NCBI RefSeq assembly: GCF_904846175.1
Contig: NZ_CAJGZM010000003.1
Span: forward strand, 1 to 64,000
Length of the DNA stretch: 64,000 nucleotides
Direction of reading: 5' to 3'
Origin: Psychrobacter immobilis
Lineage (GTDB): Bacteria; Pseudomonadota; Gammaproteobacteria; Pseudomonadales; Moraxellaceae
Shown: piece by piece, positions 19,965 through 30,100 of the stretch
Numbering within the stretch: position 1 is the first letter of the stretch
Layout of the letters: every line of letters starts with the position of its first letter
Translations under genes and position numbers: made by a program
Notes under the pieces: generated by a model
Told to the model about the DNA's origin: nothing
The model's input: the letters and a program-made list of their open reading frames with translations, nothing else
The model's database searches: none

Positions 19965-20497
19965 TGAGTATCCAAAAACTGCCCATGCTGCTAATTTCAA
20001 TTGCTATTGTTCTATCGATGACGGGCTGTACTGACCGTATCGGTATGGCAGAGCAGTCGATGGCTGATATTCGTAACCAGCCAGCGCAGCCGATAGAGCC
20101 GCCGCCCAAAGCTGAACTCGTAGAAGATTTTGTCTATAGTGCCAGTGCACAGCGTAGCCCATTTTTGCCACCAAGCTTAGTGAATGTTCAAGGCCCTGTC
20201 ACCTCTATAGATGGCGTGCGTCCTGACATAACCCGAGTGAAAGAACCACTTGAACAATATGAGCTATCGCAACTCGTCTTTCGCGGTGTCGTTATTTCCC
20301 CTGAAGGTCGGCAATATGCCTTAGTGCAGCGTCCTGATGGTTCAGTTGCGAGCGTTAGAGTCGGTAATTATCTTGGCTTAAATGACGGCCGTATTGTTGA
20401 AATCACGCCGACCCAGATTAACTTGATTGAAATTGTGCCAGACAGCCGCGCTGGGTTTGTAGAAAAACCCCAGTCGCTGGTCTCCCCTATAAGCTAA
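19964..20497 (+). CDS. pilP: Type IV pilus lipoprotein PilP
   Basis: PilP is an inner-membrane lipoprotein bridging PilNO to the PilQ secretin. The 177 residues carry a lipoprotein signal (residues 1-22) with lipobox MTGC, so Cys22 should be lipidated. The HR-like beta domain (about 95-165) contains LVFRGVVISPEGRQYALVQ and VRVGNYLGLNDGRIVEI, typical of PilP. A proline-rich linker (QPAQPIEPPPKAE) connects anchor and domain. It precedes pilQ by 27 bp. Confidence 0.95.
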   Translation: MSIQKLPMLLISIAIVLSMTGCTDRIGMAEQSMADIRNQPAQPIEPPPKAELVEDFVYSASAQRSPFLPPSLVNVQGPVTSIDGVRPDITRVKEPLEQYELSQLVFRGVVISPEGRQYALVQRPDGSVASVRVGNYLGLNDGRIVEITPTQINLIEIVPDSRAGFVEKPQSLVSPIS

Positions 20498-20524
20498 GTC
20501 GGCAGATTTTTTGAGGAATATATA

Positions 20525-22915
20525 ATGACAGTACGCAATAACAAGGTAATGACGATGAACAACCGCGTATCTTCTACTTTTGCCATCTCTGCATTGGCAA
20601 TGAGTATGGTAGCAATTAGTAGCAGTGCTCATGCTGAGCAGCGCATTAATAACGTCTCTGTGGTACAAACGGCACCAGCCGTTACCCAAATGCGTTTGGG
20701 TTTTGCTGGCAAGCCAGTACTGCCAGCCGCTTATCAGCTCGATAATCCAAGCCGTTTGGTATTGGATTTTGAAAAAGTTCAAAACGGGCTTGCTAATCGA
20801 TTTAATGAATACAACGTCGGTATGATTAATGATGTTACAACGTTAAATAGTGACAATACCACCCGTCTGATTGTTGGACTCAAACAAGCGGGTAGTTATA
20901 CCACCGCTATTGAGGGTAAAGATTTGTTGCTAACGATTAGCGACCCTAGTCGTCCTGTTATCACCAACGACCCTGTGCGAGATGTTCTTAATAACAATGC
21001 GGGTATTACTACCACTGCGGTTGTCACACCGATAGTTGAGACTAATAGTGTAGCGGTTGCGCCGATTAAGACCAAAGTAGTCAACACTCAAGCGTCTAAA
21101 ACACTAGCATCTAAGACACAGGTGCCTGCCGATACCATGGTAGTACGTGTGAATCCGTTGCTAAGCCCACAACTTGCGGCTTCACAAGTGAGTAAGCAGT
21201 ACAGTTATGATGGTTTAACGGCGGTTAATTTTGCCGCAGGCAATGACGGTGGCGGTAACGTCAGTATTGCGCTTGCTAACGAAGCCATTCCAGTTGACGT
21301 TCAGCGCCAAGGTAATAAGTTGGTGGTACGCTTAACAGGCAGCACCGTGCCTAGAAATTTATTACGCCGCTTAAACGTTAATAGTGGTCTGGTTGATAGT
21401 ATTGATACAAAAAACCAAGGGCAAAATGGCATCATCACTATCAATGTCAAAGAAGATTATGAGTATCAAGCTTATCAATCAGGTAACCAATTAAATATTA
21501 ATATCAGAAAGCCTGAGCTACTGCGCGAACCAACGCTTGAAGAGAAAGTTTATAGTGGTGAAGCACTATCGATGGAATTTCAAGACGTCGAAATCCGTAG
21601 TGTATTAGATATCTTGGCACAGTTTACCGATATGAATATCGTGGCTAGTGATTCGGTCGCGGGCAACATCACTTTGCGCCTGATTAATGTGCCTTGGGAT
21701 CAAGCGCTAGATATTATTCTAAAAAGTAAAAATCTTGGTAAGCGTGAAAATGGTAATGTGATTTTAGTTGCACCATCAACTGAGCTTGCCGAACAAGAAG
21801 CACGCGATCTTGCAGCGCAGCAGGCAGTTGAATCCTATGCGCCACTACGTACAGAATACATCCGTCTAAGCTACGCTAAAGCGGCTGATGTCTTGACCCT
21901 TATCTCTCAGGGGAGCGGTTCATCAGGTGGCAGCGGCAGCAATAGTAACATCGGAAACGCAAATTCTGTCGATAACAATACCTTATTGTCTAACCGTGGT
22001 ACGGTAACCGTCGATGAGCGTACCAATACCCTGATTATCAAAGACGTGGCTGCAAGCATTGAAAATATCCATAAGCTGATTGGCAAAATTGATATTCCAG
22101 TCCGTCAAGTAATGATTGAAGCGCGTATTGTTAGTGCTACCGATAGCTTTAGTAAAGAGATTGGCGTGCGTTGGGGCATATTGTCAAACGGCGCTGCCAA
22201 CAACCGTAACTTATTGGTAGGTGGTAGTAATCAGACACTATGGGATTTAAAAGATTTTGACGTAGAAACCACGACAATCAATGGTCAAACCGTTTCTTAT
22301 CCTAAGTACGACATTAGTCGTCCTGATAACTTAAACGTCGACTTAGGGGTTGCCAACCCAGCCGGTAGTATTGCTTTTGGTTTACTCGGTATATCTGATT
22401 TCATGTTAGACCTTGAGCTATCAGCCATGCAAGCGGATAACCGCGGTGAAGTGATTTCAACACCAAAGATTTTGACCGCTGATAAACAGACGGCAAAAGT
22501 ATCTTCTGGCACGCAAATTCCTTATCAAGAAGCATCGGCCAGTGGCGCGACCACTACCAGCTTTAAAGAAGCGGCATTAAGTTTGGAAGCGACGCCAAAT
22601 ATTACCCCAGATGGCAAAATCGCTTTGCAGCTGAACATCACCAACGGAACCCCAATTAGATCCCTTGATGGGCAGGTTGCTATTGCTGAAGATTCTGTCT
22701 CAACCAACGTGATTGTTGAAGACGGTCAGACCATTGTTCTGGGTGGCGTCTTTAAGAATAGCAAAAGCAATGGTGTCGATAAAGTACCTTTCTTAGGTGA
22801 CTTGCCTTATATCGGTCGTGCCTTCCGCCGTGATGTGCGTAATAATTCTAAAGAAGAGCTATTGATATTTGTTACGCCAAAATTGATTAATGATGGTATT
22901 AGCCGTTTAAATTAG
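20525..22915 (+). CDS. pilQ: Type IV pilus secretin PilQ
   Basis: PilQ forms the outer-membrane channel through which the pilus passes. The 796 residues have a signal peptide cleaved after SSAHA (about residue 37) and two AMIN domains (about 40-135 and 205-325) for peptidoglycan contact. An STN/N0 domain follows at about 348-410 (MEFQDVEIRSVLDILAQ), then N1 with a Gly/Ser/Asn insertion near 465-485, and the secretin domain near 530-796 with VPFLGDLPYIGRAFR. GAGG lies 8 bases upstream of the ATG. It ends the pilMNOPQ operon, with a terminator 25 bp later. Confidence 0.97.
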   Translation: MTVRNNKVMTMNNRVSSTFAISALAMSMVAISSSAHAEQRINNVSVVQTAPAVTQMRLGFAGKPVLPAAYQLDNPSRLVLDFEKVQNGLANRFNEYNVGMINDVTTLNSDNTTRLIVGLKQAGSYTTAIEGKDLLLTISDPSRPVITNDPVRDVLNNNAGITTTAVVTPIVETNSVAVAPIKTKVVNTQASKTLASKTQVPADTMVVRVNPLLSPQLAASQVSKQYSYDGLTAVNFAAGNDGGGNVSIALANEAIPVDVQRQGNKLVVRLTGSTVPRNLLRRLNVNSGLVDSIDTKNQGQNGIITINVKEDYEYQAYQSGNQLNINIRKPELLREPTLEEKVYSGEALSMEFQDVEIRSVLDILAQFTDMNIVASDSVAGNITLRLINVPWDQALDIILKSKNLGKRENGNVILVAPSTELAEQEARDLAAQQAVESYAPLRTEYIRLSYAKAADVLTLISQGSGSSGGSGSNSNIGNANSVDNNTLLSNRGTVTVDERTNTLIIKDVAASIENIHKLIGKIDIPVRQVMIEARIVSATDSFSKEIGVRWGILSNGAANNRNLLVGGSNQTLWDLKDFDVETTTINGQTVSYPKYDISRPDNLNVDLGVANPAGSIAFGLLGISDFMLDLELSAMQADNRGEVISTPKILTADKQTAKVSSGTQIPYQEASASGATTTSFKEAALSLEATPNITPDGKIALQLNITNGTPIRSLDGQVAIAEDSVSTNVIVEDGQTIVLGGVFKNSKSNGVDKVPFLGDLPYIGRAFRRDVRNNSKEELLIFVTPKLINDGISRLN

Positions 22916-22939
22916 TCAGTGTTGAATTATTTATAATAG

Positions 22940-22970
22940 AAAAAAGCAAGCATCAGCGCTTGCTTTTTTT
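22940..22970. terminator. Terminator after pilQ
   Basis: AAAAAAGCAAGC (22940-22951) and GCTTGCTTTTTT (22958-22969) form a perfect 12-bp stem. It separates the pil operon from aroK. Confidence 0.93.
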
Positions 22971-23078
22971 ATGGCAAATTTTTGAGCTTGCTTAGATTTT
23001 ACTGACAATAATCAACGCGCATTACTAGCCAGAATAACCATGACGTTGTATCATAGCTAATTTAGCTGAGTGCGTATT

Positions 23079-23642
23079 ATGGTTGAGGAATTACCGTCGG
23101 TATTTTTAGTAGGGCCGATGGGAGCGGGGAAGACCACCATTGGCAGGTTACTGGCTAAGCAATTAGGGCGCTCGTTTGTAGACAGTGATTGGTATATTGA
23201 GTCGCAAACCGGCGCGGATATTGCTTGGATATTTGCCAAAGAAGGCGAGGCCGGCTTTCGTGAACGGGAGACACGCGCCATCGATGAGCTGACGCAGCAA
23301 TCACAAATTGTCTTGGCGACTGGCGGCGGTGCGGTGATGGCAGCTGAAAACCGTGCGTTTCTTAAAGAGCGCGGCATCGTCGTCTATCTTAATGCTCCCG
23401 TTGACGTGCAAATGGCGCGTACTGCCAAAGACAAGTCGCGACCATTATTACAACAACCGAATCCTAGAAAAATATTGCAAAATTTATATAGCGCCCGTGA
23501 TCCCTTATATCGGCAAGTGGCGCATATTATCATGCCGACCGGTCATACCTATCCTCGCCATATGGTCAATCAGTTATTGCAGCAATTAGACGCATTTTGT
23601 GAATCCACTTCTATCAGCTCAGCACCTCAAGAAGATGAATAA
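23079..23642 (+). CDS. aroK: Shikimate kinase
   Basis: Phosphorylates shikimate at the 3-hydroxyl with ATP in aromatic amino acid biosynthesis. From the ATG at 23079 it has 187 residues; a GTG at 23070 would add three, and neither start has a strong ribosome-binding site. The Walker A loop GPMGAGKTT lies at 12-20, the shikimate-binding DSDWYIE near 35-41, GFRERE near 58-63, and GGGAV near 82-86. The arginine of the LID (KDKSRPLL) is present. It pairs with aroB downstream (90 bp, no terminator), the usual aroKB arrangement after pilQ. Confidence 0.96.
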   Translation: MVEELPSVFLVGPMGAGKTTIGRLLAKQLGRSFVDSDWYIESQTGADIAWIFAKEGEAGFRERETRAIDELTQQSQIVLATGGGAVMAAENRAFLKERGIVVYLNAPVDVQMARTAKDKSRPLLQQPNPRKILQNLYSARDPLYRQVAHIIMPTGHTYPRHMVNQLLQQLDAFCESTSISSAPQEDE

Positions 23643-23732
23643 TAACAAATTAATTTCATTAGATAAATTAGACAAAGTTTAATAAATAACACCGCTCAAT
23701 TTAATTCAAGCCTCATCTTTAAGGAGATTTTC

Positions 23733-24920
23733 ATGGCAACGCCACTGTTTCATGCCAACCTAACAGTACAAACGCAAAGTCATGATTATCCTATTGTCAT
23801 CACTGAAAATAGCACTGCAAACAGCCCTAAAAATATTGTCAGTAACACTGCTGAAAACGTGTCTGAAAATGGCGTTGAAAACGCTGCTAATAACAGCGCT
23901 GAAAAAAACAGTATGGCAAGCCAAATTGCTCCTTATATTGCGGGTCGCCAAGTCCTTATCGTTACCAATGAGACGGTTGCGCCTTTATATTTAAAGCCTT
24001 TACAAGAAGAACTTGAAGCGCAGTTTACCGTCAAGGTCTGTGTGCTGCCAGATGGTGAGCAATATAAAAATCAAACCAGTATCAATCAGATTTATGATGC
24101 GCTCATGGCGGAGCACTTTAATCGTGATGTGACCCTAATCGCGCTTGGTGGCGGCGTTATCGGCGATATGACAGGCTTTGCTGCCGCAAGTTTTATGCGC
24201 GGGGTCAATTTTATTCAAATTCCAACGACCTTGTTGTCACAAGTAGATTCAAGCGTTGGCGGTAAGACGGGCATCAATCATGCCCAAGGTAAAAATATGA
24301 TTGGCGCTTTTTGGCAGCCGCAAATGGTTTTAGCCGATATGAGCACGCTTAAAACCTTGCCCGCACGCGAACTATCAGCAGGATTGGCGGAAGTCATCAA
24401 ATATGCACTGATTATGGATGCAGACTTTTTAACTTGGCTTGAGCACAATCTACCAGCGATGATGGCGTTAGATTTAGCCATGCTTGGCGAAGCGGTGAAA
24501 CGCTGTTGCCAGTATAAAGCCGATATCGTCGCACTAGATGAAAGAGAGTCCGGTGTGCGTGCCTTATTAAACTTCGGCCATACCTTTGGTCATGTGATTG
24601 AAACTCATGAAGGCTATGGTAATTGGCTGCATGGTGAGGCGGTCGCGGCTGGGATGGTGCAAGCGGCTGAGCTGTCACAAAAGCTTGGCTGGTTAACAGG
24701 TAATGACGTTGCTCGTATTAAGCGCGTATTAGTATTGGCAAATCTACCCATTACACCGCCAGCTATTGACGTACAGACGGCGCTTGGTTTGATGGGGCAT
24801 GATAAAAAAGTCAAACACGGACAAATTCGCCTTATTTTGTTAAAATCATTAGGTAAGGCAGTTTTGACCAATGATTTTGATGCGGAGCTGTTAACCGACG
24901 TATTGGCACAGCATCATTAA
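23733..24920 (+). CDS. aroB: 3-dehydroquinate synthase
   Basis: Converts DAHP to 3-dehydroquinate using NAD+ and a divalent metal, the second step of the shikimate pathway. The conserved core is complete: [51 protein letters not shown], the metal ligands in [12 protein letters not shown] and the NWLHGEAVA helix. At 395 residues it is about 35 longer than the usual 360. The excess is an Asn/Ala/Ser/Glu-rich insert at about residues 27-61, after the first beta strand (YPIVIT) and before the NAD-binding core. AAGGAG-like AAGGAGAT precedes the ATG. Confidence 0.97.
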   Translation: MATPLFHANLTVQTQSHDYPIVITENSTANSPKNIVSNTAENVSENGVENAANNSAEKNSMASQIAPYIAGRQVLIVTNETVAPLYLKPLQEELEAQFTVKVCVLPDGEQYKNQTSINQIYDALMAEHFNRDVTLIALGGGVIGDMTGFAAASFMRGVNFIQIPTTLLSQVDSSVGGKTGINHAQGKNMIGAFWQPQMVLADMSTLKTLPARELSAGLAEVIKYALIMDADFLTWLEHNLPAMMALDLAMLGEAVKRCCQYKADIVALDERESGVRALLNFGHTFGHVIETHEGYGNWLHGEAVAAGMVQAAELSQKLGWLTGNDVARIKRVLVLANLPITPPAIDVQTALGLMGHDKKVKHGQIRLILLKSLGKAVLTNDFDAELLTDVLAQHH

Positions 24921-25050
24921 TAAAGGCGATTAAAGGTTAATACTTTAATTTATAGCCTTATTTTTAAGTATCTCATTTTTTGAGTCTATCTTTATAAGTA
25001 TTGCGTTATAGATAACTTTTTATAAGACTTTTTCTCCCAAGGATATCCCC

Positions 25051-26157
25051 ATGGCAGCATCACGCTCGACGACTCGCACAGCTGGGCAGAAATATCGCCG
25101 TCAAGCACTGATTTGGCTGATAGCGACACTGCTATTGGGCGTGTTTACCGCTTTGGTTTGGATGTTTAGCCAAACACCAGCGATGGGCGCGAAAATCGAA
25201 AATGCGCCGATATCTGCACCAAAAACTCTGAGCGCAGAGCTTGAGCAGCCACTAAAGATTGAATCCTTACATGAGCTTGACACCGATGTGCAGCCAATCA
25301 GTTTTGATACCACGGTAAAAGACTTGCGCAGTTATCCTGATGAGTTTAAAGACAAGCGTTATCTACTGGCTAATAAAGGCAGATGGACAGTGCAGGTGAT
25401 GAATGTCGGTGAAAATGATGTGATCGTCAGTTATTTAGAAGGCCGTGAAGATCGCGAGAAGTTTGCTTATTTTCGTTACCTTGATGAAAACAATCAAGTG
25501 CGTTATATGCTGACTTATGGGTTGATGAGCAGTCCACAAGAAGCGGTTGGCGCGGCTAAGCTGATAAACTTTAAACTGCCTACGAATGTGCGTGTGTTGC
25601 CAGAAGAGATCAATCGTTATGTCAGTATTATCGATAATTATGAACGCCCTGACCCCGTCAAAGATTTGAGTGCTAAACGCACGCGCGCTGTGAATTTGAG
25701 CCCAACCAAACGCGAAGTACCCGTGCGTCAGAAAGCGCCAACTAACGATAATGCCAGCGAGCAAGCAGCAAGTAATGCCAACCGCGCTGCTCAAGAAGGG
25801 GCGAATAATAGTGCTGCTGAAAGTATTCGTCAGTCAGTCGATACCTCTGATACCTTATCGGTTAATGAAGAGCGCACGGTCGGTATCGAAGAGCAGACCG
25901 CGATCGCCGCGACGCCTAAAAATGCCGATAATAGCCGCAAACCTGAAGTAAGTAACAATAATGAACCGAAAAAACCACCCGTGGTTGAAGCGCCTAAACC
26001 GCCTAGTGCGAATGCAAATAACAACGCCGCTAATAAGAATGCCAATGCGGCTAGTAAAAATGCCAACGCCAGTGCTAGTAATAATACCTCAAAAAACAAT
26101 GCTTCGAAAAACAATAATGATAGTATAAAAGAGCTTATTGAAGAAAAAGGTAATTAA
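25051..26157 (+). CDS. Membrane-anchored SPOR-like protein downstream of aroB
   Basis: A 368-residue protein with a basic N-terminus, one membrane segment (about 22-43) and a periplasmic region. Residues about 108-195 resemble a SPOR-type fold: GRWTVQVMNVGENDVIVSYLEG, then RYMLTYGLMSSPQEAVGAAKLI, then PTNVRVLPEEINRY. SPOR domains bind denuded peptidoglycan at division sites, and the position after aroB is where gammaproteobacteria often carry a damX-like gene. The C-terminal 160 residues are low-complexity (Asn, Ala, Lys, Pro) and probably disordered. The SPOR assignment is from pattern and context, not a search. A terminator follows. Confidence 0.65.
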   Translation: MAASRSTTRTAGQKYRRQALIWLIATLLLGVFTALVWMFSQTPAMGAKIENAPISAPKTLSAELEQPLKIESLHELDTDVQPISFDTTVKDLRSYPDEFKDKRYLLANKGRWTVQVMNVGENDVIVSYLEGREDREKFAYFRYLDENNQVRYMLTYGLMSSPQEAVGAAKLINFKLPTNVRVLPEEINRYVSIIDNYERPDPVKDLSAKRTRAVNLSPTKREVPVRQKAPTNDNASEQAASNANRAAQEGANNSAAESIRQSVDTSDTLSVNEERTVGIEEQTAIAATPKNADNSRKPEVSNNNEPKKPPVVEAPKPPSANANNNAANKNANAASKNANASASNNTSKNNASKNNNDSIKELIEEKGN

Positions 26158-26232
26158 TTTGACTAGCCCATTTAGCTGTTCGTGGATTGTGTTCATTGAT
26201 TGAGTTGAGGACATGCCCTAAGTATTTCATTT

Positions 26233-26270
26233 AAAAAGTCCATGTCATATTTTATGTCGTGGGCTTTTTT
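26233..26270 (+). terminator. Terminator after the SPOR-like gene
   Basis: AAAAAGTCCATGTCATA pairs with TATGTCGTGGGCTTTTT in a stem of about 17 positions (one mismatch, three wobbles) with a 3-base loop and a T-run. It ends the aroK-aroB unit. Confidence 0.88.
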
Positions 26271-27125
26271 CTGTTAGCAATTTTAACTACCGCTAAAATT
26301 CTTAAAAACGCTTAGATGAGCGGTTTTAATAGTATTCATTCTAGAGAGTTAGTTATCAATGATTGATGGATAACATAAGTTTTTACAAAATCTATAGTGT
26401 GAGTTTATAAAAAAGACTAGATTTTTTATCAATCATTAACTAAGATAACTAAGGGCGACGTTCTGTATAGTTATCGTAAACCTCTATTTAACACCTCTAC
26501 ATGGAGTAAGTAAGCTTGATAAAGATGAGCCCTTACAACAATGTCGTCGTCTCAAGCGCTGCTACTTGTACCTCTATTTAAGCATATCGCAAGTGGCGCA
26601 ACTCCTCATTATTAACCTGCTAAGGGTTGTTAAGGCGCTTGAATACAGAGCGTCTGATATTTAAATTTGACGGTATACCATAGTAATATTTGCTACTTTA
26701 TTAGCCAGTTTTTCGCTACTTTGCTCACTTTCTATTGAAGTTTTTAACGCGTATCCGCGCTTAATAATGATTGTCCGACTCGCATTGAGTATACAACAGA
26801 TAGAAGATAGGCGAAGGCTGACAGCAACTGATAGAGAATAACGTATAAATGCTTAAAGGGTCGGTGGGTGGTAACCATTTATACCACCTTATATCATCAT
26901 TAAAATCCTCTTAGTTAGTAACGTTAAAGCAATAGCTCTGATGACTATAGAATAAATAGGGTCGTGATAAGTATTTTTATCAGTCTCAAAACGCTTGCAT
27001 TATTTTCTCTGCTTGCGCTTTATTAATCCGCTTATGTGAATATATTTAGCCCGTTCTGCCTGCGGAGTTTGGTTGATACCTCATATTGGAAGTATAGGCC
27101 GTCCGCTCACTTAAAAGGACAAGCT
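26271..27125 (+). promoter_or_regulatory. Long upstream region of gltB
   Basis: 855 bases with no convincing gene. It contains an AAAACGCT/AGCGGTTTT hairpin at about 26303-26329. A large AT-rich inverted repeat has arms at 26349-26368 and 26428-26452 that share TTAGTTATC and AATGATTGAT. A perfect 7-bp hairpin GGTGGTA/TACCACC lies at 26867-26888. TTGCAT at 26995-27000 with TTTATT 18 bp downstream is a possible promoter for a leader of about 95 bases. CCTCTATTTA occurs twice (26481 and 26571). Confidence 0.45.
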
Positions 27126-30100
27126 ATGTCAATGATTTCCTCTTCTATTCATTTGGCGACGCCAGATGACTTCTCTGATAACTGCGGCTTTGGTTTGATC
27201 GCTCATATTGAGGGACAAGCCAGCCATGATTTGGTAAAAACAGCCATTCATAGTCTAAGTTGTATGACCCATCGCGGCGGCGTTGCTGCTGATGGTAAGA
27301 CCGGTGATGGCTGCGGTTTATTACTGGCGACGCCGACGACATTTTTTAAGCATATCGCGGCTGAGCAGGGCTTTACTATTACCGCTAATTTTGCTGTTGG
27401 CATGGTTTTTGTCAATGTAGATGAGACAAAAGCGCAATATAGCCAACAGGTGCTCAATGAAGAGCTTAGTGCCCAAGGCTTAGCAGTGGCTGGCTGGCGC
27501 GATGTGCCGCTTGATTTAAGTATCGTTGGTGAGATTGGTCGTCAGACATTACCCGGTTTTCAGCAAATATTTGTCAATGCGCCAGACGAGATAGCTGCCG
27601 ATGATTTTAACCGCAAATTATTTGTCGCACGTAAAAAAGCTGAACAACGCTTGGTTGATGACGAGCTGTTTTATGTTTGTTCATTAAACTGTCAAACGAT
27701 TATTTATAAAGGTTTGGTCATGCCATCAGACCTGCCAGCTTTCTTTTTAGATTTGCAAGATACGCGTTTGGCCTCGCATATCGTGGTCTTTCATCAGCGC
27801 TTTTCGACCAACACGCTACCCCGTTGGCCACTGGCACAGCCATTTCGCTATTTGGCACACAATGGCGAGCTTAATACCATCACCGGCAACCGTAGCTGGT
27901 CTGAAGCCCGTACGCCAAAATTAAAATCTGATAAATTGCCCAATTTAAATGAACTGACGCCACTGGTTAATAGCACGGGCTCGGATTCATCAAGCTTAGA
28001 TAATATGCTAGAAGTACTGATGTCAGGAGGCATGAGTTTATTCCATTCGATGTCGATACTGGTGCCACCCGCTTGGCAAAATGTCGATAGCATGGATATG
28101 GATCTGCGCGCCTTTTATGAGTTTTACTCACAGCATATGGAAGCGTGGGATGGGCCAGCAGGTCTGGTGATTCAAGATGGTCGCTATGCTGTCTGCATGC
28201 TTGACCGTAATGGTCTGCGCCCGTCACGTTGGGTCACGACCAAAAACGGTTATATCACTGTGGCGTCTGAAGTCGGTGTTTGGGATTATGCGCCAAAAGA
28301 CGTGTTGGCTAAAGGTCGGGTCGGTCCGGGTCAGATGCTGGTTATCGATACCATGACTGGTCAAATTATGGATACCAAGGCCATTGCAACCTTGCTTAAA
28401 AAGGCGCATCCGTATCGTAAGTGGCTACGCGAAGAAGCGACCCGTATCCGTGATGATGAGCGCTTAGAAGAAACGCTTGCCGCCCAAGCCTGCCGCGGTG
28501 AGCCACTAAAAGCGTTGCAAAAAATGTATCACATCACCAATGAAGAACGCACCGAAATTATCCGCCCTAATGCTGAAAATGCGCAAGAGCCAGTCGGCTC
28601 GATGGGTGATGATACGCCCATGGCAGTACTGTCGCAGCAAATTCGCCATGTGGGTGATTTCTTTCGTCAGCAGTTTGCACAGGTAACCAATCCACCGATT
28701 GATCCATTGCGTGAATCAATCGTCATGTCGCTACAGACTTGCTTAGGTGCTGAGACCAATGTGTTTGCGCCGTCAGCACGCGACGCACATCGTATTATCT
28801 TATCGTCGCCGGTTTTATCAGCCAGTAAAATGCAGCAGCTTGAAACCTTGGCTGATCCAGCATTTCAGCTGGCGCGTATCGATTTATACTACGATGCCAA
28901 TCTTGAGCTATCAGCCGCCATCAAAGCCATCTGTGAGCAAGTGGCCAATAGCATTCGGGCTGGTCATACTTTGATTGTCTTGTCTGATAAAAACATTGCT
29001 GCCGATAAAGTGCCTGCCAATGCCATTATGGTCACGGGTGCGGTGCATCATTACCTGATTGCCCAAGGTATTCGTACCGATGCCAATTTAATCATCGAGA
29101 CTGGACTGGCACGCGACTCGCATCAAGTGGCGGTATTGATTGGCTTTGGCGCGACCTGTGTTTATCCATATCTGGCCTATGACGTGATTGATGATTTGGT
29201 GGCGACTGGTGAGCTGCTTGGCGATCCAATCCAAGCGCGGGTGAATTTCCGTAAAGGCTTGGATAAAGGTTTGCTGAAAATCTTATCAAAAATGGGCATC
29301 TCGACCATTGTGTCTTATCGTGGCGCGCAGTTATTTGAAGCTGTCGGTCTTTCTGAAGAAGTGGTGAGTTTATGCTTTAAAGGCGTGCAAAGTCGTATTA
29401 AAGGCGCAACGTTTGCCGATTTGGCTGCTGACCAAGCACAGTTGGCGGCAAATGCCTTTAAGCGTCGTGCGCCACTTGATCAAGGTGGTTTGCTGAAGTT
29501 TGTCTTTAATAAAGAATACCATGCCTTTAATCCTGACGTCATTAATAGCCTACATACCGCCGTCCGTACTGGTGATTATGACAATTATCGTAATTATGCT
29601 GATTTGGTCAATAGTCGTCCTGTTGCGACCTTGCGTGATTTATTGCAACTAAAGACAGCCAATCCTATCGATGTTAATGAGGTCGAAGATATCTCAGAGA
29701 TTCTGAAGCGTTTTGATTCAGCTGGCATGTCATTAGGGGCATTATCACCCGAAGCCCATGAAGCGATTGCCATGGCGATGAATACCATCGGCGGTCGCTC
29801 AAACTCTGGTGAGGGCGGCGAAGATCCGGTACGTTATGGCACGCTGCGTAATTCAAAAATCAAGCAAATTGCCTCTGGTCGATTTGGGGTCACACCTGCT
29901 TATCTACGTTCGGCAGAAGTGCTGCAGATTAAAGTTGCTCAAGGGGCAAAACCAGGTGAAGGCGGTCAGCTGCCGGGCGGTAAGGTCAATGCGCTAATTG
30001 CGCGTCTACGCTACTCGGTACCGGGGGTGACGCTCATATCGCCGCCGCCGCATCATGATATTTATTCGATTGAAGACTTGGCGCAGCTGATTTTTGATTT

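Noticed and set aside
25830-26114. Hydrophobic antisense frame opposite the SPOR-like tail
   Set aside because: Its Leu/Ala-rich sequence is the reverse complement of the Asn/Lys/Ala repeats and has no start signal.
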